15,000 bases of DNA from Neocallimastix lanati (nom. inval.) (taxonomy: Eukaryota; Neocallimastigomycota; Neocallimastigomycetes; Neocallimastigales; Neocallimastigaceae): NCBI GenBank assembly GCA_016946835.1, contig JACVTC010000094.1, positions 360,001 through 375,000 on the forward strand, in the 5' to 3' direction. Of this stretch, positions 7,664 to 15,000 are shown one piece after another. The notes beneath the pieces are model-generated. The model did not search any database, was not told the DNA's origin, and worked only from the letters and a program-made list of their open reading frames with translations. A program made the translations under genes and the position numbers. Positions within the stretch are counted from its first letter, which is position 1. The number at the start of each line of letters is the position of its first letter.

Positions 7664-7826
7664 TAATATATATAGTATATATGTAATATGGTATATATAT
7701 ATATAGAAGGTTTATACATATAGTATTTATGTAATATGGTATATATATAAAAGGTTTATACATATGGTATATATGTAATATGGTATATATATAAAAGGTT
7801 TATATATATGGTATATATGTATGAAT
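7664..7826. repeat. 44-bp TA-rich tandem repeat, about 3.6 copies
   Basis: Units start at 7,690 (48 bases), 7,738 (44) and 7,782 (about 43), each beginning GGTATATATATA, followed by a purine step AAAAGG or AGAAGG, TTTATACATATGG and TATATATGTAATAT. A partial unit lies upstream from 7,664. The 48-base copy differs by a longer TA tract and by AGTATTTATG in place of GGTATATATG. On the minus strand the repeat is open and would encode an I/Y-rich peptide (7,551-7,763), which I regard as a by-product of the repeat. Confidence 0.9.
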
Positions 7827-8100
7827 CTATGTATATATATGACATGAAGAAAGAAATGTCCATCAGAGGGTAACTTTTTTTTTTTATTTATTTATTATTC
7901 AATTTATTATTATTATTATTGTTATTATTATTTAATTTTAATTTTAACTAAAAAAAGAAATATATATATATATATTTATATATATTTATATATTTATAGT
8001 TTTATTTTTAGTTTAATTAAATAAAACAATAAATAAAAAAAAAAAAAAAAAAAAAAATATTTTTAAGCCACAACAACAAAAAAAGAAAAAATACCATAGA
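7827..8100. repeat. Simple A/T repeats and 23-base A run
   Basis: T run at 7,876-7,885, TTATTATTATTG blocks at about 7,895-7,930, TA-rich tracts at 7,961-7,996, and an A run at 8,035-8,057. Nothing gene-like. Confidence 0.8.
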
Positions 8101-8102
8101 AT

Positions 8103-8163
8103 ATTTAACCATAAACTATTTAACCATAAACTATTTTAAAAATAAACTATTTAACTATATTTT
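8103..8163. repeat. 15-bp tandem repeat, about 4 copies
   Basis: Two identical 15-base units ATTTAACCATAAACT occupy 8,103-8,117 and 8,118-8,132. A diverged 16-base copy (ATTTTAAAAATAAACT) runs 8,133-8,148, and a partial copy starting ATTTAACTATATTTT follows. Confidence 0.85.
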
Positions 8164-8592
8164 ATTGTCTATTTAAATATTTAAATATTTAAAGTTAATT
8201 TATATATATATATATGCATATATAGGCATTTTGTAAATTTTTTTTTTTTTTTAAGCTAATTTATATATAGGCATTAGTAATTTTTTTTTATATTAAAGTT
8301 TATTGCTAAGTTGGAAATGACTTTTTTTAAAAAAAAGAAAAAAAAAAAAATTAACATCTCACTTGCCATTGTATTATATATTTATTAATTATTTAAATTT
8401 TTATATTCAAATTTTATATTTTATAAATATTAATAAATATACAGTTATAACTGTAATAATCAAAAAATAACTTTTTTTTTCCAGAATATATGTCAAAGAT
8501 GAATAGTAATTATTAACATTTTTAAATATTTTTTAAAAAAAATAAAAAAAAAAAAAATAAAAATAAAATTTATTATTATTTACTTCTATAAT
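8164..8592. other. A/T-rich spacer, no features seen
   Basis: Nearly pure A/T sequence with short T and A runs (about 8,239-8,252, 8,330-8,350, 8,544-8,557) and a duplicated GCTAATTTATATATAGGCATT-like segment around 8,195-8,275. No frame or fold worth naming. Confidence 0.55.
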
Positions 8593-8715
8593 TCATGTAT
8601 CTCTATATTCTACTTCAGTATTACTTGTATCACAATATGGATAATCTAATTTTATCGAGAAATAATCATTAATAATAATATCAGTTGGAATTGATGAACT
8701 TGAATGTTGGGTGAT
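8593..8715 (-). pseudogene. Coding-like minus-strand piece, possible terminal exon relict
   Basis: The minus strand is stop-free for 40 codons and ends TGA at 8,595-8,593: ITQHSSSSIPTDIIINDYFS, then 20 residues that include KLDYPYCDTSNTEVEYRDT. The preceding in-frame codon is TAA, so without splicing this is only a 41-codon frame and has no ATG. Base composition is more even than in the surrounding DNA and the peptide has a mixed, protein-like make-up; the plus strand is less convincing. It may be the last exon of a lost gene, but I see no clear splice acceptor (the nearest AG follows ACATTCA) and I recognise no family. Confidence 0.28.
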
Positions 8716-8785
8716 TTATAATTATTTTTTAGTCTTTTTATTGTTTTTATTGTGTGATTTATGATTATTTTTTTTTAACTCTTTT
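8706..8785. repeat. Imperfect tandem duplication, about 45-bp period
   Basis: TTGGGTGATTTATAATTATT (from 8,707) with TTTTAGTCTTTTTATTG is repeated as TTGTGTGATTTATGATTATT (from about 8,750) with TTTTTTAACTCTTTT. The two copies differ at a few positions and in T-run length. Confidence 0.7.
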
Positions 8786-9690
8786 CATTCATAAGTACTA
8801 TATTCCTTAATAATTATTTTCATTTTTTATTATTTAATTATTTAATTATTATTTATTATATATCTATTATTTAATGTTTATTATGTATTCTTCCATTATT
8901 TATAATATTTCTTGTCATTCTAATTATTTAATTATTTATAAGATTTATATAAAAATTAATTTACAGATAAAACAGTGAATGTCCATAATTAATTTTAGTT
9001 TAAATGTAAATGTATAAATTTTATTATTGAATTATTGAATAAGCTTTATGATTAATTTATGATTATTTATTATTTATTATTGTTTAGTAATTATTATTTA
9101 ATTATTCAATTATTTATTAATAAATACTCTTTTTATTATTTATTATTTATTACTTATTATTATTTATTATTTATTATTAAAGTTATTATGGAAAATAAAA
9201 TCAACAAAAGAAAAAATAATAATAATAAAAAAAAATAATAATTAATAATAATTAATAATAAATAATAAAATAATAAATAAAAATTAAACAAATTTATTTA
9301 TTTATTTATTTAGTTAAATTTTTTATTATTAAATAAAGTTTAATGATTTTTATTTTATTTTTATTAAATTATATTTTTTTTTTCTTTTATTTTATTTTTA
9401 GTTTTATTTTTAATTTTTATATTTAATATAAACTTTAACATATATTAAATATTATGAAATAAAGTTAAACATATTCAATATTTGTTATTACTTATTAGTA
9501 ATTATTAATATTAATCATTCATACCATTACTAATTATTTAATGAAATTATAAATTCATTTACTGAAGAAAAAATAATAATAAATAATAAATAATAATAAA
9601 TATTAAATAATAAATAATAATAATAATTATAATAATAAATAATAATAATAATAAATAATAATAAATAATAAATAATAAGTAATAATAATT
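8786..9690. repeat. ATT/ATTT-rich low-complexity region
   Basis: About 900 bases are built almost entirely of TTATTTA, ATTATT and, from about 9,200, the complementary AATAAT patterns. T-rich strand patterns dominate at 8,820-9,180 and 9,297-9,410, A-rich patterns at 9,183-9,290 and 9,565-9,690, so the two halves could pair as long imperfect stems. A copy of the dispersed motif TTAATAAATACTCTTTTT lies at 9,117-9,134. No coding content is visible. Confidence 0.8.
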
Positions 9691-9727
9691 GGAGGGTGTA
9701 AAAAAAATAACTAAAAAAAATTTAAAA

Positions 9728-9995
<268 letters not shown>

Positions 9996-10032
9996 AGAAA
10001 AAAGATATTAAAATTAGGGTGTAAAAAAAATA

Positions 10033-10095
10033 TTAACAATAATAAATATATAAATAAATAAATAAATAAATAAATAAAATAGATATAAAACTTTA
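10033..10095. repeat. (AAAT)n block
   Basis: AATAAATAAATA-type tetranucleotide repeat at about 10,042-10,078, followed by TAGATATAAAACTTTAT leading into the 35-bp minisatellite. Confidence 0.85.
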
Positions 10096-10258
10096 TTTAT
10101 TAAACTTTATTTAATATTCCCATTATTATATTTATTAAACTTTATTTAATATTCCCATTATTATATTTATTAAACTTTATTTAATATTCCTATTATTATA
10201 TTTATTAAACTTTATTTAATATTCCTATTTATTTTATTTATTAAACTTTATTTAATAC
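10096..10258. repeat. 35-bp minisatellite, about 4.6 copies
   Basis: Units start at 10,096, 10,131, 10,166, 10,201 (36 bases) and 10,237 (partial). Each begins TTTATTAAACTTTATTTAAT, followed by ATTCCCATTATTATA in copies 1 and 2, ATTCCTATTATTATA in copy 3 and a further variant in copy 4. The C-to-T change in copies 3 and 4 shows directional divergence along the array. Confidence 0.95.
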
Positions 10259-10480
10259 TAATTTTAGCATTATTTAAATTTAATTTAGTTTAATTAATAA
10301 TTTAAAACTATTTCAAGGTGAATATAAAAATTTTAATAATTATAATGATAATGATAACCTATATAGCATAGCAAACTGCTCAGTAATTTTTAGTTAATTC
10401 TTATCATCCCTTATAATTACGGTTATAAAGGATGTGATACTTTTATCATTGGGGATTACGAATATCATACTTATTTACTA
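10259..10480. other. Moderately complex spacer with a hairpin
   Basis: At 10,401-10,440, TTATCATCCCTTATAA and TTATAAAGGATGTGATA can form a stem: CATCC pairs with GGATG and TTATAA with TTATAA, interrupted by one C/A mismatch, with a TTACGG loop and an outer TATC/GATA extension past a 2-base bulge. No adjacent gene gives it a role, so I do not call it a terminator or RNA gene. Confidence 0.45.
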
Positions 10481-10800
10481 TCTTTTCCATGCTTTTCCCT
10501 TAATTTTTCTATATCCATATAATATATTTATTATCAATTTCTTTTTTTTTTTTTTTTCTTTCTTTCATAGCATTTTCACATATTTGTTTTAAACTTTTCA
10601 TATTTTTGTTGCAACTCTTTAATTTCAATAATCTGATGGCTATTAATTGCTTTAGGTTCTTCTCTTTCTTTTCCATGTTTTTTTTTTTTTTTCCTTCTTA
10701 ATTTTTCATTATCCATATAACATATTTATTATCAATTTCTTTTTTTTTTTTTTTTTTTTAGTATTCATTCTTTTTCTTTCACAACATTTTCACATTTTAT
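10481..10800. repeat. Pyrimidine-rich duplication, offset about 185 bp
   Basis: Two related segments occur: 10,481-10,585 (TCTTTTCCATGC, TAATTTTTCTATATCCATAT, TATTTATTATCAATTTC, a T run, CATAGCATTTTCACAT) and about 10,666-10,797 (TTCTTTTCCATGT, TAATTTTTCATTATCCATAT, TATTTATTATCAATTTC, a T run, CACAACATTTTCACAT). The second copy is longer through expanded T runs and a short extra patch. The segment between them (10,586-10,665) is unique. Confidence 0.8.
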
Positions 10801-10812
10801 AATATATAATTC

Positions 10813-10945
<133 letters not shown>

Positions 10946-11470
10946 TATATTTCCAGATTATACCGCCTTTTGGTTTCAACCTCCTTCCCTTAGGGGGAAA
11001 TGATAATACATAAGAGTAATTAAATATGAAGTTTAACAAAAAAAAAAATAAAATAAAATAAAATAAAATAAAATAATAAAGGTATAATGAATACGATACA
11101 TTTCGAAATATTGGCGTTTCTAAATTGTAAATTTAAAGCTATAATACATTATAAATAAATATATAAATAAATAAATAAAATATATATTAAAATATTCAAC
11201 TGCATATTATAATATAAGGATCAAAGATCAAAAATTTATAAATTATATAATAGTTTTTATTGTTCAAGAAAAACGACACCAAAAGTGATTTATATATATA
11301 TATATTATATATTTATTATTTATTTTATTATTAGGTATTAGTTGCATTATAATTTATACATTAAACATTATAATATTAATACATCACAATACATCACATT
11401 ATAAGTCTCATTTATTATATTTTTTACTAAAATGTAATATTCTCTTTTCATGATATTCATATATTTAAAT
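10946..11470. other. A/T-rich spacer with a short complex patch and (TAAAA)n
   Basis: A more complex patch at 10,950-11,010 (ATACCGCCTTTTGGTTTCAA, CTCCTTCCCTTAGGGGG) contains the small palindrome CCCTTAGGG. A (TAAAA)n block lies at about 11,049-11,075. The rest is A/T-rich with TA tracts at 11,290-11,315. No frame could be supported. Confidence 0.5.
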
Positions 11471-11472
11471 AT

Positions 11473-11495
11473 AAAAAAAAAAAAAAAAAAAAAAA
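11473..11495 (+). repeat. Poly(A) run, 23 bases
   Basis: A pure A homopolymer shortly upstream of the coding-like stretch at 11,538. Confidence 0.9.
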
Positions 11496-11537
11496 TAGAT
11501 TAAAAGCTTATATTAACAATAAATAATTCTATATTGA

Positions 11538-11685
11538 ATTGGTGAGATCCAACAACAAAGAAGGGAATTAAAAAATACTGAAGAATTAAAAGATTTAATT
11601 GATCTTCATAGTGAAGATGAAGTTTTTTTTACAAGAATTATTATGGGAAATATTAACTTTAGTACTGTTAGCAATAATACCTTCA

Positions 11686-11716
<31 letters not shown>

Positions 11717-11744
11717 TTTATCAAAAAGAAGGAATCAACCATGA
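11538..11744 (+). pseudogene. Coding-like plus-strand stretch, unassigned
   Basis: After a TGA at 11,535-11,537 this frame is open for 68 codons to TGA at 11,742-11,744. It reads IGEIQQQRRELKNTEELKDL, continues IDLHSEDEVFFTRIIMGNIN and FSTVSNNTF, then runs through an A run and a (TA)n tract that translate as KKK and alternating I/Y. The first 50 residues, charged and Q/E/K-rich with a possible helix, look like real protein; the remainder is simple sequence. The only ATG is internal (about 11,643). It could be an exon or gene fragment truncated by microsatellite expansion. I do not recognise a family. Confidence 0.3.
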
Positions 11745-11824
11745 TGGATAATTGATTTAGTGGGTACTATATTAAAATTTTTTTTTACAAAAGAAAATCA
11801 TAAAATCATAATATCTAGATGACA

Positions 11825-11826
<2 letters not shown>

Positions 11827-11874
<48 letters not shown>

Positions 11875-11929
11875 AGAGAGAGAGAGAGAAGAATTTTATA
11901 ATGAAGTGGCCAGGCAAGCCTAGTATCAT

Positions 11930-11962
<33 letters not shown>
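11827..11962. repeat. Poly(A) 45 + (AG)9 + 41-bp unique + poly(A) 32
   Basis: An A run at 11,827-11,871 passes directly into (AG)n at 11,871-11,889. A short unique segment follows (11,890-11,930, containing GAAGTGGCCAGGCAAGCCTA), then a second A run at 11,931-11,962. The unique segment is far richer in G+C than its flanks. On the minus strand the runs give a phenylalanine-rich open frame (11,772-11,972), which is a by-product of poly(A). Confidence 0.9.
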
Positions 11963-11964
<2 letters not shown>

Positions 11965-12270
11965 AATATCAACTCTTAATCATTTCATCAGAAAAAAAAA
12001 AAATTTTTCACAATTATTATTATTATTGATACTTTAAATAAAATAAAGTCAACCTTAATCCCAAAAAAAAAAAAATAAAATAAAAAAAACCCCATTCAAC
12101 CCTTAATGATCTTTTTTTTTTTTTTTTTTAAAACAAAAATTAATTGTTTAAACCCAACTCTTTATAGGATCTCTTTGTAATGATTCTAACCTACAAGACA
12201 AGCCTTAATGAAACTATTAATAACTTTTTAAAAAAAAAAAAAAAAAAAATTTTATTTTTATTTTTATTGA

Positions 12271-12307
<37 letters not shown>

Positions 12308-12410
12308 CTAATTATTTTTCTTTTTTTTTTTTTTTAACATTTGATCTTCTTTATTTATCCTTTTTGTGTTTCTTTTTTTTTTTTTTTTTTTTTATTATTA
12401 TTAATATTAT
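11963..12410. repeat. Cluster of poly(A) and poly(T) runs
   Basis: Runs include T at about 12,112-12,129, A at 12,230-12,249, T at 12,273-12,307 (35 bases), T at 12,321-12,335 and T at 12,373-12,393, with short A/T-rich or mildly complex pieces between them (for example ACCCAACTCTTTATAGGATC at about 12,152). The switch from A runs (left) to T runs (right) on one strand allows large imperfect foldback. No gene seen. Confidence 0.8.
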
Positions 12411-12415
12411 TATTG

Positions 12416-12500
12416 ATTTGAAGTATGACATAATTAATTCTAAATATTACATAATTAATTTGAAGTATGACATAATTAATTCTAAATATTACATAATAAT
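12416..12500. repeat. 42-bp repeat made of two 21-bp half units
   Basis: The 42-base unit starts at 12,418 and 12,460. Each consists of two related 21-base halves: TTGAAGTATGACATAATTAA and the diverged TTCTAAATATTACATAATTA. The A-B-A-B order over four half units is a small higher-order repeat. Looser copies (TATTACATTATAAATAATAA, TGTTACATAATAAATAATAA) continue to about 12,560. Confidence 0.85.
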
Positions 12501-12985
12501 AATTAATAAAAAAGTATTACATTATAAATAATAAAATGTTACATAATAAATAATAAATATTTCATAATTATATTTACCAAAAAAAAAAATAATAATAAAT
12601 AACAAAGAATTTAATAAATAATAATAAATAATTCAATAATTCAATAATAAATAATAAATAATAATAAAAAGAATATTTATTAATATATAATAAATAATAA
12701 AAAGTGTATTTATTAATAAATAATAAATAATAATAAAAAGAGTATTTATTAATAAATAATAAATAATAAATAATCAATAATAAATAATAAATAATCAAGA
12801 CCCTTAATAGAAAATGGATCCATAATGATTTGTTATTTAGAAAACTTATTTTTTGAAATTTAAGGCAAAAATTATATATAAATAAATAATAAATAATAAA
12901 CAAATAATAATATATCAATTATATATAAATAATAAATAATATATCAACTATATATAAATAATATATAAATAATATATAAATAATA
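12501..12985. repeat. AAT/AAAT-rich low-complexity region with three motif copies
   Basis: It is mostly AATAATAAATAAT sequence. At 12,662-12,760 three consecutive copies of an about 33-base unit (AATAATAAAAAGAGTATTTA then TTAATAAATAAT) carry the reverse complement of the dispersed motif. TATATAAATAAT repeats occupy about 12,915-12,985. The long minus-strand open frame at 12,574-12,918 is Y/L/I/N-rich repeat translation, not a gene. A short unique patch at 12,795-12,870 has no recognisable content. Confidence 0.8.
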
Positions 12986-13280
12986 TATCAATTTAAGTTT
13001 TAATATTTTTATATGTATTAATTTTTATATCTTTTATATATTTATATTTATAGTTAATGTATTATATATATTATATATATAAATAATAAAGTTTTTTATT
13101 TTATTTTAATATTTAATTTTTACTTTATTATTTAATTTAGAAATTAAACCTTATTTTATATTTTCCATATTAAGTTTAATTTAATGAAAAGATTATTGGT
13201 TATTTGAAAAAAAAATAGATCATCAATGATTAAATCATCCACCATTAAAAACTTTTGAAATTTTTTATTTTGTTAGATAT
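12986..13280. other. A/T-rich spacer, no features seen
   Basis: Unpatterned A/T sequence with a TA-rich stretch at about 13,060-13,085. No coding or RNA signal. Confidence 0.55.
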
Positions 13281-13315
<35 letters not shown>

Positions 13316-13470
13316 TTCATTAATATTTATTTATTTATTCATTAATATTTATTCATTCATTCATTTATACTTATTCATTTATATTTATTTATTAATTAAT
13401 AAATATTCTTTCTATTATTATTTATTTATTTATTTACTTATTTATAATTTATTAGTTCATTTATATTTAT
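13281..13470. repeat. (ATTT)n / ATTCATTAATATTT repeats
   Basis: A clean TTTA array at about 13,281-13,317 is followed by repeated TATTCATTAATATTTATT units (at about 13,315 and 13,336), ATTC steps near 13,350-13,365, and further ATTT units to about 13,470. Confidence 0.85.
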
Positions 13471-13738
13471 TGATGGATGAATTGAATTACCTTTTAAAGA
13501 AAGAATTTGTTTAAAAAGTAAAAATTAAATATAAAAAAAATTAAAAATTAAAAATTTTTATTTTTATACATTACAAAAAATTTCAAAAAAAATTTAACCT
13601 ATTTTAGAAAAAAAAAGTTTAAAAAAGTTTAAAATGTTTATATCATTTTTTAAATCCAAAAATTAGAAAATTAAAAAAATTAGAAAATTAAATAAATTGA
13701 TCTAGAATTCTTTTATCTAAATGATTTAATTATTGTTT
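13471..13738. other. A/T-rich spacer, no features seen
   Basis: A-rich sequence with repeated AAAATTAGAAAATTAAA steps at about 13,659-13,692 and GTTTAAAAAAGTTTAAAATG at about 13,617. Nothing gene-like. Confidence 0.5.
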
Positions 13739-13750
13739 ATGAATAAATAC

Positions 13751-13819
13751 TCTTTTTTTTTTTTTTATATCATTGATTAATAAAATACTTTTTTTTTATG
13801 TCATTGATTAATAAATACA
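13751..13819. repeat. Tandem duplication with ATCATTGATTAATAAA core
   Basis: A T run plus ATATCATTGATTAATAAAATAC (ending 13,788) is followed by a T run plus ATGTCATTGATTAATAAATAC (ending about 13,818). The period is about 31, depending on T-run length. Confidence 0.75.
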
Positions 13820-13838
13820 TTAATAAATACTCTTTTTT

Positions 13839-13995
13839 ATTATTCAATTATTCAATTATTCAATTATTCAAATAATTTAATTATTCAATATTATTAATTA
13901 TTTATTATTTATTATTTATTATTTATTATTTATTATTTATTAGTTATTATTCAATTATTCAATTATTCAATTATTCAATTATTCCATTATTCAAA
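13839..13995. repeat. Two ATTCAATT arrays flanking a TTATTTA heptamer array
   Basis: An 8-base ATTCAATT array occupies about 13,839-13,872, a 7-base TTATTTA array about 13,899-13,942, and a second 8-base array about 13,944-13,990. Short transitional sequence joins them. Confidence 0.85.
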
Positions 13996-14670
13996 TTATT
14001 CATTAATCATTATTCAAATTATTTATCTATTTTTTAAGCAGTCATCATCACCCAACTCTTATATCAGTTGTTTATGATACAACATTAAAAAGAAAAAACT
14101 AAAAAAAAACTTTAAAAATTTTACAATGTTTCATATAAAAAAAAAATAAAAAAAAATAAAAAAAATGTTTTTTTATTTTATGTTTAATATATTTTATCAA
14201 ATTTTTTTTTAATAGGAATAATAAAATTAAATTTATTTCATTCATTCATTTATTTTAATGATATATCCACCTTTTTAATTTTTATTCTTATAGATTATTT
14301 AAGAAAAAAAAAAAAAAGAGTGACTATTGAAAAATAAAATTATTCCAAAATAAATAATTTATTCAATATTAATAAAGCCTAAATTTTACATAAAGTAAAA
14401 TAAAATAAAAGGAAGGAAAGGAAAGAATTATACCTGTTATTAATTATTTAATTATTTTTTTTTTTTAATTATAGAGGAATGGATTCATGATTCATTATTT
14501 TTCAAACATTTTATTATATTTTATTATATTTCCACTTTTTTTTTATTTTATTTTATTTTATTTTTACTATTTGATTTTATATATTTAATTTAATTTAATT
14601 TAATTTAAATAATATAGATGATGATTCCAAATTTGGATCAATCCATTTGTTTTTTTTTTATAAGCCTTTT
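13996..14670. other. A/T-rich spacer with short unique patches
   Basis: A patch at 14,035-14,090 (AGCAGTCATCATCACCCAAC, CTCTTATATCAGTTG) has a weak CAACT/AGTTG hairpin. A purine-rich AAGGAAGGAAAGGAAAG is at 14,409-14,425, TTTTA repeats at about 14,541-14,565, and TTAAT repeats at about 14,586-14,606. No gene or RNA could be supported. Confidence 0.5.
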
Positions 14671-14833
14671 TATTAAATAAATAAATATTATTAAATAAAT
14701 TATTAAATAAATTAAATAAATTAAATAAATATTAAATAAATAAATATTAAATAAATAAATATTAAATAAATAAATATTAAATAAATAAATATTAAATAAA
14801 TAAATATTAAATAAATAAATATTAAATAAATAA
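14671..14833. repeat. 15-bp tandem repeat, seven near-perfect copies
   Basis: ATTAAATAAATAAAT starts at 14,731 and recurs every 15 bases at 14,746, 14,761, 14,776, 14,791, 14,806 and 14,821 (the last truncated at 13 bases) without a substitution. Irregular shorter relatives (ATTATTAAATAA, ATTAAATAA) fill 14,671-14,730. Confidence 0.97.
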
Positions 14834-15000
14834 TTATTTGATGTCCTGTTGTTGATGTCACAATAAAACTTTAATAAATAATGAAAATATCTGTTTTTTT
14901 TTTAGTTTCATTGTTTCTATAACTTTAATTATATTTTAATTATTAAAAAAAATTAAAAAATTAAAAAAAAATTAAAAAATTATTATTTATTATTCTATTA
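14834..15000. other. A/T-rich spacer, no features seen
   Basis: A short unique patch (GATGTCCTGTTGTTGATGTC at about 14,840) is followed by A/T-rich sequence and AAAAATTAAAAAA repeats near 14,945-14,980 up to the window edge. Confidence 0.5.

Noticed and set aside
7551-7763. Minus-strand I/Y-rich open frame
   Set aside because: It is the translation of the 44-bp TA-rich tandem repeat.
10401-10440. Hairpin as a transcription terminator or structured RNA gene
   Set aside because: The stem is short and A/T-rich with a mismatch and bulge. There is no neighbouring gene, and such foldbacks are expected by chance in this composition.
11772-11972. Minus-strand Phe-rich open frame
   Set aside because: It is made by two poly(A) runs and an (AG)n tract; there is no independent coding signal.
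12574-12918. Minus-strand 114-codon Y/L/I/N-rich open frame as a membrane protein
   Set aside because: It follows the AAT/AAAT repeat periodicity, so hydrophobicity is a by-product of ATT/TAT codons.

Overview
This is a very A+T-rich eukaryotic window: by eye well under 25% G+C overall, and close to pure A/T in its right half. It contains no intact protein-coding gene, rRNA, tRNA or CRISPR array that I can support. What can be recognised is the decayed remains of Ty1/copia-type LTR retrotransposons (positions 1 to about 4,570). They sit next to about 10 kb of intergenic DNA filled with homopolymer runs, microsatellites and minisatellites. Extreme A+T bias, long poly(A)/poly(T) runs, AAT and TTTA arrays and Copia elements with A/N/K-rich coding strands best fit an anaerobic gut fungus (Neocallimastigomycota). 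That is an inference from composition and element style; another very A+T-rich eukaryote such as a dictyostelid is not excluded.

Layout. 1-1,390: plus-strand Gag relict with a damaged CCHC zinc knuckle, then an N/K/D/E-rich linker. 1,393-2,355: minus-strand integrase and post-integrase region of a second, divergent Copia element. 2,363-4,070: plus strand again, with protease (LDSGASNHMT), the integrase zinc-binding region, the integrase core and an acidic/lysine-rich linker; no reverse transcriptase follows. 4,070-4,570: minus-strand Gag-like piece with another damaged zinc knuckle. So the order is +Gag / -IN / +PR-IN / -Gag, two oppositely oriented elements interleaved. All are dead: frameshifts and stops occur every few tens of codons, and poly(A) runs of 29 and 42 bases lie inside former coding sequence. 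I saw no LTR.

4,578-5,120 holds an unassigned stop-free stretch of 75 codons with no ATG start. 5,120-6,050 is A/T-rich with a 36-bp minisatellite. 6,050-7,080 is an unexplained, distinctly G+C-richer island split by a 40-A run; it has several short open frames but no recognisable family.

7,080-15,000 is mostly simple and tandem sequence: repeats of 44, 15, 45, 35, 21/42, 7, 8 and 15 bp, a (TTTA)n array of about 133 bp, and an (AAT)n array of about 226 bp framed by a 14-bp inverted repeat and a 17-bp direct repeat. A short motif (TTAATAAATACTCTTTTT) recurs seven times in both orientations. Two weak coding-like pieces (minus 8,593-8,715; plus 11,538-11,744) may be exon or gene relics.

No set of genes works together here. 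The biology visible is retrotransposon decay and repeat expansion. I did not find a new functional system; the observations most worth checking are the interleaved Copia fragments, the 6-7 kb island, the framed AAT array and the dispersed motif.
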